The notes under the pieces were generated by a model. It had not been told where the DNA came from, did not search any database, and saw nothing but the letters and a program-made list of their open reading frames with translations. Of a DNA stretch of 64,000 nt, positions 15,546 through 24,477 are shown one piece after another (position 1 is the stretch's first letter; every line of letters begins with the position of its first letter). Where the stretch lies: positions 33,230 to 97,229 of the forward strand of contig JAJEAI010000088.1 in the NCBI GenBank assembly GCA_022824205.1, given 5' to 3'. Both the position numbers and the translations under genes were made by a program. The stretch is from Candidatus Binatia bacterium. GTDB lineage: Bacteria > Desulfobacterota > Binatia > UBA9968 > JAJDTQ01.

Positions 15546-16445
15546 CTAATCCCTCAGAGACACTTCCCGCAGCCCGTCCGCCAGCAGGTTGAACCCCAGC
15601 ACCAGCAGGGACACCGCGCACGCCGGCATGATGGCCATGTGCGGGAACCCGCCGGTGACGAAGGCGCGGGTCTCGGTGATCATGCCGCCCCAGTCGGGGT
15701 CCGGCGGCGGCAGGCCCAGGCCCAGGAACCCGAGCGCGCCGATGGTGATGGTCGTGTAGCCCATGCGCAGGCAGAAGTCGACGATGAGCGGGCTGCGCGC
15801 GTTGGGCAGGATCTCCACCAGCATGATGTACCAGGGGCCCTCGCCGCGGGTCTGGGAGGCGGCGATGTAGTCGCGGGTGGCGATGTCCATGGTGACGCCG
15901 CGCACGATGCGCATGATGCCCGGGGAGGACGCAAACACCACCGCGAAGACGATGTTGAGTCCCGAGGCGCCCAGTTTGGCGATGATCAGCACGTAGAGCA
16001 CCATGATCGGAAACGACAGGATCACGTTGGCGAAGAACGAGATGATCTCGTCCAGATAGCCGCGGAAGTAGCCTGCCGCCAGTCCCATGAGGATGCCGAC
16101 GATGTACGCCGAGATCGTCGCGACCGTGGCGTAGAACAGCACCCGCTGGCCGCCCCAGATGATGCGCGAGAGGATGTCGCGGCCCAGATGATCGGTGCCG
16201 AACAGGAACACGCCGCCGTCCGGCGCGGCCGTGCCCGGAAACGCGAACGGGAGCATCGTGGCATTGGGATCGTAGGGCGACACCAGCGGCGCGAAAATCG
16301 CCAGCAGGACGAAGAAGAGGACGATCAACGCGCCCACCATGCCCACTGGGCTCTCGCGCAGGAGGGCCATGGCCTTGACCGCGTTCAGGATCGTCGAATC
16401 CGGTCTTACGAGAGGTGTGCTGTCGGAATTCGTGGCCATGCTCAC
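15546..16445 (-). CDS. Oligopeptide-type ABC transporter permease (DppC-like)
   Basis: 299 residues. A short hydrophilic N-terminus, a first transmembrane helix (GMVGALIVLFFVLLAIFAPL), an extracytoplasmic loop with HLGRDILSRIIWGGQ, and five further helices match DppC/OppC. The cytoplasmic coupling (EAA) loop is seen at TRGEGPWYIMLVEILPNAR. The pattern FLGLGLPPPDPDWGGMI is typical of the family. It is 4 bases downstream of the DppB-like gene and 7 bases upstream of the fused ATPase. Inner membrane. ATG 16445 is used; ATG 16439 is also possible. Confidence 0.93.
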   Translation of the reverse strand: MSMATNSDSTPLVRPDSTILNAVKAMALLRESPVGMVGALIVLFFVLLAIFAPLVSPYDPNATMLPFAFPGTAAPDGGVFLFGTDHLGRDILSRIIWGGQRVLFYATVATISAYIVGILMGLAAGYFRGYLDEIISFFANVILSFPIMVLYVLIIAKLGASGLNIVFAVVFASSPGIMRIVRGVTMDIATRDYIAASQTRGEGPWYIMLVEILPNARSPLIVDFCLRMGYTTITIGALGFLGLGLPPPDPDWGGMITETRAFVTGGFPHMAIMPACAVSLLVLGFNLLADGLREVSLRD

Positions 16446-16449
16446 CTCC

Positions 16450-17382
16450 TCACTTGAACCGGATCCTCGGGTTCAGGTACGTGTACCCGAGGTCGCCGAT
16501 GGTCTGGGTGAAGACCGCCACGAACACCGCCGCCAGGCCGCAGGCTTCGATGACGAAGATGTCGCGCCGCAGCGCCGCCTCCAGCAGCAGCGCGCCGAAC
16601 CCCTTGTAGCCGAAGGCGAACTCGGTCACCACAACCCCGGACAAGAGCCAGTTGATCTGCAGCATGATGACCGTGAACGGCGCGATGAGCGCGTTCCGCA
16701 GCGCGTGCTTCATGATGATGTGCCGGTACGGCAGCCCCTTGAGCATGGCGGTGCGGATGTAGTGGTTGGTCATCACCTCCGCCATGGAAGCCCGGGTCAT
16801 CCGCGCCACGTAGCCGAATCCGTATAGTGTCAGCACCATCACCGGCAGTATCAGCTCGACGACGTTGAAGCCCCCTGTCATGGCCGAGGTGCCCGGCAGC
16901 CAGCCGAGCCCGAATACGAAGATCCAGGCGAGCAGCACCGCGCTGGCGTATTCCGGAATCGATGTGGTGGTGATGGAGAAGACCGAGATCACCCGGTCCT
17001 GGGCCGAGCCTTCCTTCATGCCCGCCAGTACACCCAGGGTCAGCGCCACCACCACCATGACCACGAAGGTCACGCCGGCGAGGATGCCGGTGTTGCCAAG
17101 CCGGTCCCAGAAGATCTCGTTCACCGGCCGCTTGTAGATGATGGAGTCGCCCAGGTCGCCGGACAGTACCCGTCCGATCCAGTCGAAGTAGCGGACCATG
17201 ATCGGCCGGTCGTAGCCGTGCTGGGCGATCCAGGCGTCGAGTTGCTGGTCCTGGGCGTAGGGCCCGAGGACGCTGCGCGCGATGAGCCGGGGATCGCCCT
17301 CGTTCATGAGAAAGAGAAGCAGCGCCACGACCAGCATGATGAGGATCATCATGCCCACGCGCCGCAGAATCAGTTGTGACAT
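16450..17382 (-). CDS. Oligopeptide-type ABC transporter permease (DppB-like)
   Basis: 310 residues with six predicted helices. The first helix (MMILIMLVVALLLFLM) is followed by the usual extracytoplasmic segment ending in GDLGDSIIYKRPV. The coupling loop is TAMLKGLPYRHIIMKHALRN. The C-terminus DLGYTYLNPRIRFK is the standard ending of DppB proteins. With the DppC-like gene (4 bases away), the fused ATPase and the upstream binding protein it forms a complete importer. A 110-base gap with a strong hairpin separates it from the binding-protein gene. Confidence 0.93.
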   Translation of the reverse strand: MSQLILRRVGMMILIMLVVALLLFLMNEGDPRLIARSVLGPYAQDQQLDAWIAQHGYDRPIMVRYFDWIGRVLSGDLGDSIIYKRPVNEIFWDRLGNTGILAGVTFVVMVVVALTLGVLAGMKEGSAQDRVISVFSITTTSIPEYASAVLLAWIFVFGLGWLPGTSAMTGGFNVVELILPVMVLTLYGFGYVARMTRASMAEVMTNHYIRTAMLKGLPYRHIIMKHALRNALIAPFTVIMLQINWLLSGVVVTEFAFGYKGFGALLLEAALRRDIFVIEACGLAAVFVAVFTQTIGDLGYTYLNPRIRFK

Positions 17383-17440
17383 GTCCGTCTCCGCTGCTCA
17401 GCAGGGCGAGTCGGCCGGCGTACGCGCTCCGGCCGGGGAA

Positions 17441-17470
17441 GGCAGGGGCGACCAGCCGGCCGCCCCTGCC
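17441..17470. terminator. Intercistronic hairpin between binding-protein and permease genes
   Basis: Perfect 10-bp stem GGCAGGGGCG / CGCCCCTGCC with a 10-base loop. There is no U-run, so it probably acts as a partial terminator or 3'-end stabiliser that keeps binding-protein mRNA more abundant than permease mRNA, a common layout in ABC operons. The role is inferred. Confidence 0.5.
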
Positions 17471-17492
17471 CAAGCCACCGCGGCGTAGCCTG

Positions 17493-19226
17493 TCAACCTT
17501 CCAGCCACACGTTGTGAAACTGGTGGTACAGCGTCGGATGGGTTTGGTGCCCCTTGACCCGCTTGTTGGCCGCCTTGAAGACCGAACGCCAGAAGGGCTG
17601 CGGGATGATGGCGTCGTCCTGGAGGATCTTCTCGCAGACGGCCATCTTCTTCTTGCGCTCGTTGACGTCGAGGGTGGCCTCGGCGTCGTCGAGAGCGGCG
17701 TCGAACTCGGGATTGTTGTAGGCCGTCTCGTTCCAGGGCACGCCGGAGCGGTAGCCGAGGCCCAGAACCATGGTGCCCAGCGGACGGTGCGTCCACGCCG
17801 TGTACCCCCAGGGCGCCTTGTCCCAGACCTCCCAGTACTGGTTCGCCGGCATCTTGTTGATCTTCAGGTTGATGCCCGCGGGGGCGAGCTGGTTCTTGAA
17901 GATCGCGCAGACGTCGGTCATCCACGGGCCCTCGGTATCGCCGTTGGCGATCTCGACGGTGATGCCGTCCTTGTAGCCCGCCTCGGCCAGGAGCTTCTTG
18001 GCCTTTTCGACGTCTCGCTTGAGCGGCGGCAGCGCCGCGTAGTCCGGATGGATCGGGCAGACGTGGTGGTTCTCGGCGATTTGGCCGAGGCCCTTGAACG
18101 CCTTGTCCAGGAGTTCCTTGTGGTCCATGCAGGCGGCGATGGCCTGACGCAGCTTGACGTTGTCGAAAGGCTTCTCGGTGACGCGGAAACGCATGACCGC
18201 CGTCTGTGCCGTGGTCGCCTCGTGAAGCTCCACGAAGGGAAGCCGCTTGACGGTCTCGATGGCGTTGTTGGGCAGGCGGAAGACCATGTCGACCTGCTGC
18301 GACGCCAGCGCCGCGATCCAGGCATTGGTATCCTCGCCATGATCGAAATAGTGGATTTCGTCCAGGTGGAACGGCCCGGCCCACCAGTCCCGCGCCTTCT
18401 TGAGGATCGCCCTCTCGCCGACGGCGAACGCCTCCAGCTTCATCGGGCCGGTGCCGATGGGGTTCTTGGAAAGGTCGGCCTCGTAGTCCTTGCCGAAGCC
18501 CCGGTGCACGATGGCGGCAGGATAGTTGTAGAAGTTCTCCGGCATGGCCAGGGCGGCCTGTCGGAGGTTGAACTTGATGGTGTGGTCGTCGATGACCTCC
18601 ACCGCGTTGGCGATGCCCCGTTTCAGCGGCTTTCCGTCGGCACCCTTCACGGTCTCCACCATGGCGGCGAACAGCCCCAGGTTGGAAGAGCCGGTTTTCG
18701 GATCGAGCCAGCGGTTGACCGTGTGCGCGACGTCGGCGGCAGTGAACTTGTCGCCGTTGGACCAAGTCACGTCATCCCTGAGATGGAACACCCAACTCTT
18801 GAGATCGTCCGACGCCTCCCAGCTCTTGGCAAGGTAGGGGACCGTTGTATTGTCGGCCTTGGTCCGCGTCAGGTGCTCCACGAGGAACCGGGCGACGTTG
18901 GACTTCTCCGTCCAGTCGAATATCGCCGGATCGGTCACCTCCTGGATGCGCATGGACACGCGCAGGGTTCCGCCGGGCTTCGGCGTTGCCGCCGCCACGG
19001 TTGGCGTGAACGCCCCGCCGATGAGCTTGTCGGCGGTGGCATAGGCCGCGCCCACGGTCATGCCCAACAGCGCCGCCTGGCGCAGGAAATCCCGGCGGGT
19101 GATCTTGCGGACGCGGAGTTGATCGCACAACTCCGGCAGGTAGCTGTGGGTCTCGGCGCCCAGGGCGCGTTCGGACGGCAGCAGATAGCGCCGCTTGTCC
19201 CGACTCAGTATCTTCTTGTCACTCAC
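17493..19226 (-). CDS. ABC transporter substrate-binding protein, family 5 (oligopeptide type), Tat-exported
   Basis: 577 residues from GTG 19226, chosen because AGGAGG lies 8 bases upstream; the upstream ATG frame lacks such a site. A long n-region leads to the twin-arginine motif KITRRDFLRQAALLG (Arg44-Arg45), a hydrophobic stretch and AAA before the mature part. The SBP_bac_5 domain follows: GGTLRVSMR, FHLRDDVTWSNGDKFTAADV, NPIGTGPMKLEAF and the C-terminal PFWRSVF. Solute is unknown; Tat export suggests folding before export. It leads the transporter operon on the minus strand and is divergent from the molybdenum hydroxylase gene across 182 bases. Confidence 0.92.
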   Translation of the reverse strand: MSDKKILSRDKRRYLLPSERALGAETHSYLPELCDQLRVRKITRRDFLRQAALLGMTVGAAYATADKLIGGAFTPTVAAATPKPGGTLRVSMRIQEVTDPAIFDWTEKSNVARFLVEHLTRTKADNTTVPYLAKSWEASDDLKSWVFHLRDDVTWSNGDKFTAADVAHTVNRWLDPKTGSSNLGLFAAMVETVKGADGKPLKRGIANAVEVIDDHTIKFNLRQAALAMPENFYNYPAAIVHRGFGKDYEADLSKNPIGTGPMKLEAFAVGERAILKKARDWWAGPFHLDEIHYFDHGEDTNAWIAALASQQVDMVFRLPNNAIETVKRLPFVELHEATTAQTAVMRFRVTEKPFDNVKLRQAIAACMDHKELLDKAFKGLGQIAENHHVCPIHPDYAALPPLKRDVEKAKKLLAEAGYKDGITVEIANGDTEGPWMTDVCAIFKNQLAPAGINLKINKMPANQYWEVWDKAPWGYTAWTHRPLGTMVLGLGYRSGVPWNETAYNNPEFDAALDDAEATLDVNERKKKMAVCEKILQDDAIIPQPFWRSVFKAANKRVKGHQTHPTLYHQFHNVWLEG

Positions 19227-19408
19227 GACGGTAACCTCCTGTTGGACTCGACTGTCAGGTGGGTCGCCGCACACGCTTCATGGGGCGACGTGGATGGGGA
19301 GGCCGCTTGTTCCATCCCCATGCCCCGACAGACCAAAGCATGGAAAGCCGCTAGCCTAAGCCACCTTTACTATGGAATGCAAGCCGGTTTTCTGCGATTC
19401 TGGGTGGA

Positions 19409-21679
19409 ATGGCCAGAACCGTAAGCGATAGTACACCTCACACCATCGGGCGTTCCACTCCCGCCGTGGAGGGGGCCGCCAAGGTCGCCGCCGAAGCGCG
19501 GTACCTGGAGGACCTCCAGGCGTCAGGCATGCTCTACGGCAAGATCTGCCGCAGTCCCCTGCCCCATGCCCGCATCCTCGACGTCGACACATCCCGAGCC
19601 GAGCGGCTTCCCGGGGTGGTGGCGGTCATCACCGCGCGGGACATGCCCGACATCAAGTTCAGCTTCGTGCCGGAGTTCGCCGACAAGACACCGCTGTGCG
19701 CCCCGGGCCGCACCGTGCGTTACGCCGGCGACGAGGTAGCGGCGGTGGCCGCCATCGACGAAGCCACCGCGGAGGAGGCCGCGCGCCTCGTCGAGGTGTC
19801 GTACGACCCGCTGGAGCCGGTGTTGGACGTGGAGGCGGCCCTGTCTCCGGATTCCCCCGCGGTCCACGACGGCGGCAACCTCGCCTATGAAGTGCACAAG
19901 GCCGAGGGCGACCTGGACGCCGCCTTCGCCGGCTGCGACCTGGTGCTGGAGGAGGAGTTCGAGACCGCGCGCCAGTCCCACGCGGTGATGGAAGCGCGCG
20001 GCTGCATCGCCCGGTACGGCGCCGCCGGCGAGCTCACGGTATGGCACCAGACGCAGGCGCCCCACACCCTGCGGGCCGAGATCGCCCGGACCCTCGGCAT
20101 CCCCGAGCGGCGGGTGCGGGTGATTCAGCCCGAGACCGGCGGCGGCTTCGGTTCCCGCCTGGTGATGAACGTCATGGTCCCCATCGCCGCGGTGCTGTCC
20201 CGGAAGGCGGGCGGGCGGGCGGTGCGCATCGTCAACACCCGGGACGAGGAGTTCCGCTGCGCCGGCGCGCGCTATTCCTACCGTTTCAAGCTCAGGCTGG
20301 GCTGCACCCGGGACGGAGTCATCCGCGCCAAGAGCCTGGAGGTCCTGGGCGACAACGGCGCCTACAACGACAAGGGCATTTCCACCGTCAACTTCATCAC
20401 CATGACCTTCTTTTCGAGCTATCACCAGCACCATCCCGCCACGTCGGTGGACGCCAGGCTGGTCTACACCAACAAGCCGCCGGGAGGGGCCTTCCGTGGC
20501 TTCGGCCACGCCGAGAAGACCTTCGCCTTCGAGTCGCTCCTGGACACCATGGCGGAACGCCTCGACATCGATCCGGTGGAGATCCGCTTGAAGAACCTGC
20601 ATCGTCCGTGCGAGCGCGCCTGCGTGGAGCGGGCCACCGCGGTGATGCGGCCGGGCAAGGGAAGCCCGAAACGCACCGCGGGCACGACGCGCACGGGCAT
20701 CGGCATGGCCGTCCTGTCGGAGACCGGGGCCGGGCTGCGCTACTACCGGCAGAACTCCACCGAGGCCATCGTCAGGGTCGATCGCGACGGCACCGTGGGC
20801 ATCATTGCCACCATCGCCGACACCGGCACCGGCACCCGCACGGTGATGGCGCAGATCGCCGCCGAAGAGCTGGGGGTGTCCGTGGACCGGGTGCGCATCT
20901 TCCACAACGACACCGACGTGATTCCCTTCGACCTCGGCACCTGGGCGAGCCGCACCACGTTCGTGTGCGGCAACGCCGTGGCCGCCGCGGCGGCGGACGC
21001 GCGCCGGCGCCTGGCGGAGGTGGCCGCCGGCATGCTGCGGGCCGTTCCCGAGACGTTGGCGTTCGGCAACGAGCGTGTGGCCGCCACGGTGGAACCCGGC
21101 GGCGACGTGAGCTTCGACGAGGTGGTGCGGGAGGCCTACGACCGGCGCGGCCTGCTCATCATCGGCAAGGGCGCCTTCGTGGACGAGGAGGCCACCCGGT
21201 TCGTCACCAACGACTACGCGGCGGCGGCCCCGGTCATCGCCGCCTGCTGCCACGTGGCCGAGGTGCGGGTGGACATCGAGACGGGCGCGGTGGAGTTGCT
21301 CCGCTACCTGGCGGTTCACGACGTGGGCAAGGCCATCAACCCCCTGGGCATCCAGGGCCAGATCGAGGGCGGTCTCACCCAGGGACTGGGCTTCGCCCTC
21401 TACGAGGACCTGGTGGTGGACGGCGGGCAAGTGTTGAACCCGAACTTCGTGGACTACCGCCTGCCCACCTTCCGCACCATGCCACGGAGCCTGGAAAGCG
21501 AGTTCCTGGAAGGCGACCCCTCCGATGGCCCCTACGGCGCCAAGGGGATCGGCGAACTGCCCTTCGGCCCGGCGGCCCCGGCCATCGCCAACGCCATCTA
21601 CAATGCCGTGGGCGTGCGCCCGAGGACCTTGCCCATGACGCCGGAGCGGGTCTGGCGGGAGTTGAAGGAACGCGGATAG
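19409..21679 (+). CDS. Xanthine dehydrogenase-family molybdopterin-binding large subunit
   Basis: 756 residues. The N-terminal a/b hammerhead domain (KVAAEARYLEDL, LYGKICRSPLPHARI) is followed by the molybdenum-cofactor domain: RQSHAVMEARGCIA, PETGGGFGSRL, PPGGAFRGFGHAEKTFAFE and the region with the catalytic glutamate GAKGIGELPFGPAAPAI. Members hydroxylate or dehydroxylate aromatic, heterocyclic or CO substrates with help from Fe-S and FAD subunits. Neither partner is encoded nearby, unlike the three-subunit set at 55-59 kb, so it may borrow subunits or work with unlinked ones. After NLHRPCE the region around residues 400-420 is shorter than usual. It opens a plus-strand run with an LLM oxidoreductase and UbiD. 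Confidence 0.9.
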   Translation: MARTVSDSTPHTIGRSTPAVEGAAKVAAEARYLEDLQASGMLYGKICRSPLPHARILDVDTSRAERLPGVVAVITARDMPDIKFSFVPEFADKTPLCAPGRTVRYAGDEVAAVAAIDEATAEEAARLVEVSYDPLEPVLDVEAALSPDSPAVHDGGNLAYEVHKAEGDLDAAFAGCDLVLEEEFETARQSHAVMEARGCIARYGAAGELTVWHQTQAPHTLRAEIARTLGIPERRVRVIQPETGGGFGSRLVMNVMVPIAAVLSRKAGGRAVRIVNTRDEEFRCAGARYSYRFKLRLGCTRDGVIRAKSLEVLGDNGAYNDKGISTVNFITMTFFSSYHQHHPATSVDARLVYTNKPPGGAFRGFGHAEKTFAFESLLDTMAERLDIDPVEIRLKNLHRPCERACVERATAVMRPGKGSPKRTAGTTRTGIGMAVLSETGAGLRYYRQNSTEAIVRVDRDGTVGIIATIADTGTGTRTVMAQIAAEELGVSVDRVRIFHNDTDVIPFDLGTWASRTTFVCGNAVAAAAADARRRLAEVAAGMLRAVPETLAFGNERVAATVEPGGDVSFDEVVREAYDRRGLLIIGKGAFVDEEATRFVTNDYAAAAPVIAACCHVAEVRVDIETGAVELLRYLAVHDVGKAINPLGIQGQIEGGLTQGLGFALYEDLVVDGGQVLNPNFVDYRLPTFRTMPRSLESEFLEGDPSDGPYGAKGIGELPFGPAAPAIANAIYNAVGVRPRTLPMTPERVWRELKERG

Positions 21680-21759
21680 AGCCGCTTCTTCAGGTTTCTT
21701 GTCAAGTAGGGTAGTGGTGTGCGGAAGTAGTGTGCGGAATTGCGCCAAACCCCAGAGGC

Positions 21760-21857
21760 GTCATTCCCGCGAAAGCGGGAATCCAGGGGTGGTGGTGGGG
21801 CACTACAGCGGCGTTTTCCCGCCTCGCCACCTGGATTCCCGCTTTCGCGGGAATGAC
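21760..21857. repeat. Palindromic repeat, copy D
   Basis: Arms 21760-21787 and 21830-21857 carry GTCATTCCCGCGAAAGCGGG and its complement, enclosing about 40 bases. Downstream, GACACACGCTGT and CGCGGGAATGAG (about 21890-21912) resemble the outer flank of copy C. It fills the gap between the molybdenum hydroxylase gene and the LLM gene and could act as a transcript-end hairpin. Confidence 0.8.
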
Positions 21858-21947
21858 GTTCTGTGGCGTGGGTGCCTTGGGAGGCTTGACACACGCTGTC
21901 TCGCGGGAATGAGCAACGGCGATTGGCGAAGTTGGCAACGGTGATCG

Positions 21948-22940
21948 ATGATGCGTGATCTGCCTACAAGATGGGGACTCAGCCTCCCCAACCGCGGCGT
22001 CTTGTTCGGCCTGACGACGGTGGAGGACCTTTTTGCCTCCGCCGCCCTCGCCGAGGAGTGCGGCGTCTTCGAGTCGGTGTGGGTGGGCGACAGCTTCATC
22101 CACAAGCCGCGGCTCGATTCCATCGTGATGCTGTCCAACCTGGCCGCGCGCACCAGCCGCGTGCGGCTGGGCACCATCTGCATGGCCACGTTCCCGCTGC
22201 GCCACCCGGTGGAGCTGGCGATCCAGTGGGCCAGCCTGGACCACGTGTCCGGCGGCCGCACCGTCCTCGGCGCGTGCATCGGCGGCGGCCACGAGCCCGA
22301 ACTGCGCGCCTTCGGACAGACTTCCAAGGAGCGGGCGCCGCGGCTGGAAGAAGGCATCGCCCTGTTGCGGGCGCTGTGGAGCGACGGCAAGGTGCATCAT
22401 CGCGGTCGTTTCTACACCCTGGAGGACTACGACATCCTGCCCAAACCGGCGCAGCGCCCTTGCCCCATCTGGATCGCCGTCAACCCGAGACGCCCCCTGG
22501 AGGGGAGTCCGCTGGTGCAGCGCGCACTGGAGCGCGTGATCCGGCTGGGCGACGGCTACATGACCGACGTGGTGGCGCCCGACGAGTTCCGCCGCCGCTG
22601 GGACTTCATGCAAGCGGTGGCGCAACACCAGGGCCGCGACCTGAGCGGCTTCGAGACCTGCATCCACGGCATGATCAACATCAACGAAGACAAGCGGGTG
22701 GCCTACGAGGAGTCGAAGCACTATTTCCAGGAATACTACCCGCTGGCACCGCCCAGCGACGAGGTCATCCGCACCTGGCTCGCCTACGGCGCGCCGGAGG
22801 AGTGCGCGGTGCTGCTGCGGGAGTGGCTGGACATGGGCATCAGCACGCCGGTGCTGCGCTTCACCGGACACGACCAGTTGGCGCAGATCCGCCGTTTCGT
22901 CGAGGAGGTCCTGCCCCTGGTGCAGGAGGACACCCGATGA
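21948..22940 (+). CDS. LLM class (luciferase-like) flavin-dependent oxidoreductase
   Basis: 330 residues, a TIM-barrel of the bacterial luciferase/F420-dependent reductase superfamily. Seen: FASAALAEECGVFESVWVGD, SRVRLGTICMATFPLRHPV, DHVSGGRTVLGACIGGG, RAPRLEEGIALLRALWS and PCPIWIAVNPR. Whether FMN or F420 is used cannot be told. Such enzymes oxidise alkanes, sulfonates, amines or heterocycles. The stop lies 13 bases before the UbiD gene start, so the two are co-transcribed. Start at the first of two ATGs (21948, 21951). The molybdenum hydroxylase gene lies upstream beyond repeat D. Confidence 0.9.
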   Translation: MMRDLPTRWGLSLPNRGVLFGLTTVEDLFASAALAEECGVFESVWVGDSFIHKPRLDSIVMLSNLAARTSRVRLGTICMATFPLRHPVELAIQWASLDHVSGGRTVLGACIGGGHEPELRAFGQTSKERAPRLEEGIALLRALWSDGKVHHRGRFYTLEDYDILPKPAQRPCPIWIAVNPRRPLEGSPLVQRALERVIRLGDGYMTDVVAPDEFRRRWDFMQAVAQHQGRDLSGFETCIHGMININEDKRVAYEESKHYFQEYYPLAPPSDEVIRTWLAYGAPEECAVLLREWLDMGISTPVLRFTGHDQLAQIRRFVEEVLPLVQEDTR

Positions 22941-22953
22941 AGGAGACAGTCTT

Positions 22954-24339
22954 ATGAACCCCGATCTGCGGACTTTCCTTCAGGCCGTGCGGGAGACCGG
23001 ACCCGACAACTACGTCGAGGTGACCCGGCCGCTGGACCCCTACCTGGAGATCGGCATCATCCAGCACAAGCTCGCGGCCGAGGGCCGCAACCCGGTCATC
23101 TACTGCCCCGAGATCAAGGGCAGCGCGCTGCCGCTGGTCACCAACATGTTCGGCTCCTTCGACCTCCTGGCCTGGGGACTGGGCTGTGACCCGCGCCGCA
23201 TGACACGGGTGGAGATATACGACGTGCTGCGCAAGAAGCTGGCGCAACGCGAAGACCCGGTATGGGTGGACGACGCCCAGGCTCCGATCAAGGAGAAGAA
23301 GTTCATCGGCGACGATGTGGACCTGGGAATGCTGCCCATCATCCACAACTCCAAGCTGGACGCGGGGAAATACGTCAGCGCCGGCTTCATGATCGCCCGG
23401 TGGCCGGATACCGGGGTCCCCAACGCGGGCATCTACCGCCACATGGTCATGGGCCGGAACCGCCTCGGCTGCATGATCAACCCCGGAAACGACGGCGCCT
23501 ACATCGCCCGGCGCTGCGCCGAGCTGGGCCGGCCCATGGAGGTGGCGCTGGTCATCGGCCACCACTCGGCGGTGCTGCAGGCGTCCCAGGCCAAGGGCGT
23601 GGTGGAGTTCGACCTCATGGGCGGTTACCTCGGGGAACCCCTGGAAGTGGTCAAGGGCGAGACCGTGGACGTGCCGGTGCCGGCGCAGGCCGAGATCGTC
23701 ATCGAAGGCACCATCGATGCCGCCACCATGTCCACCGACGGCCCCTACGCCGAGTACCTGGGTTACTACGGCGTGGGCGACAAGCCCTGCTACGTCATCG
23801 AGGTCAGCGCCATCACCATGCGCCGGGACGCCATCTACCATCACCTGGACTCCGCCCACGTCGAGCACAACCTGGCGCCCAACGTGAGCGCCGAGATGAG
23901 CATGTACGACCGCCTGCGCTCCCAGTTCCCCACCCTCAAGGCGGTGAACATCATGGGCTGGCTGGGCACCTACGTCTCCTTGCAGCAACGCGTCCCCGGC
24001 GAGGGCAAACAGGCGGGCCTGGTGGCCGTGTCCACAGACAACTACGGCAAGACCGCGGTGGTGGTGGACGACGACGTGGACGTGTTCAACGAGCGCGAAA
24101 TGGCCTGGGCCATCAGCACGCGCATGGTCGCCGACCAGGACCTGCTGATCATGCCCGGGGTCAAAGGGGCGCACCTCGACCCCGTGTCCTACAACGAGGC
24201 GCGCACGGGCCGCGGACCCATGACCACGCACCTGGTCATCGACGCCACCCGCACGGTGGAGAAGGAGTTCGAGACCCGGATCGAGCCGGACCCGGAACTG
24301 TGGCGGAAGATGGCGTTGAAGGACTACCTGAAGCCGTGA
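22954..24339 (+). CDS. UbiD family decarboxylase
   Basis: 461 residues. UbiD enzymes use prenylated FMN for reversible decarboxylation of aromatic, heteroaromatic or unsaturated acids. Family blocks seen: LAAEGRNPVIYCPEIKG, NAGIYRHMVMGRNRLGC, RRCAELGRPMEVALVIGHH, VEFDLMGGYLGEPLEVV and DGPYAEYLGYYGVGD, and near the end VKGAHLDPVSYNEARTGR. No UbiX prenyltransferase is in the window, so the cofactor must be supplied elsewhere. It directly follows the LLM gene; a promoter and a four-gene ABC importer follow. Substrate unknown. This is one of three UbiD-family genes in the window. Confidence 0.93.
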   Translation: MNPDLRTFLQAVRETGPDNYVEVTRPLDPYLEIGIIQHKLAAEGRNPVIYCPEIKGSALPLVTNMFGSFDLLAWGLGCDPRRMTRVEIYDVLRKKLAQREDPVWVDDAQAPIKEKKFIGDDVDLGMLPIIHNSKLDAGKYVSAGFMIARWPDTGVPNAGIYRHMVMGRNRLGCMINPGNDGAYIARRCAELGRPMEVALVIGHHSAVLQASQAKGVVEFDLMGGYLGEPLEVVKGETVDVPVPAQAEIVIEGTIDAATMSTDGPYAEYLGYYGVGDKPCYVIEVSAITMRRDAIYHHLDSAHVEHNLAPNVSAEMSMYDRLRSQFPTLKAVNIMGWLGTYVSLQQRVPGEGKQAGLVAVSTDNYGKTAVVVDDDVDVFNEREMAWAISTRMVADQDLLIMPGVKGAHLDPVSYNEARTGRGPMTTHLVIDATRTVEKEFETRIEPDPELWRKMALKDYLKP

Positions 24340-24370
24340 CGAAAACGCGGTTCGAGACCCCCATCCGGCA

Positions 24371-24399
24371 TTGACAAAGAACCGGGCACACTCTAGTAT
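24371..24399 (+). promoter_or_regulatory. Sigma-70-type promoter for the ABC importer
   Basis: TTGACA at 24371-24376, a 17-base spacer, then TAGTAT at 24394-24399. The -35 is perfect and the -10 has five of six consensus bases. It lies about 80 bases before the binding-protein start at 24478 and after the UbiD stop, so the importer is likely transcribed independently of the enzymes upstream. Confidence 0.7.
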
Positions 24400-24477
24400 T
24401 CGGGGTTTTAATGTTGCACCGGAATCGAAGGCTCTCGTTGCCGGCCGCCGGGCGGCAACCGTCAAAGGAGGCAAGAC

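Noticed and set aside
14036..15592. 518-codon plus-strand frame opposite the fused ABC ATPase
   Set aside because: No motifs. The opposite strand carries two complete ATPase domains.
19523..21748. 741-codon minus-strand frame opposite the molybdenum hydroxylase large subunit
   Set aside because: Shadow of the real gene; its composition is the mirror of a GC-biased coding strand.
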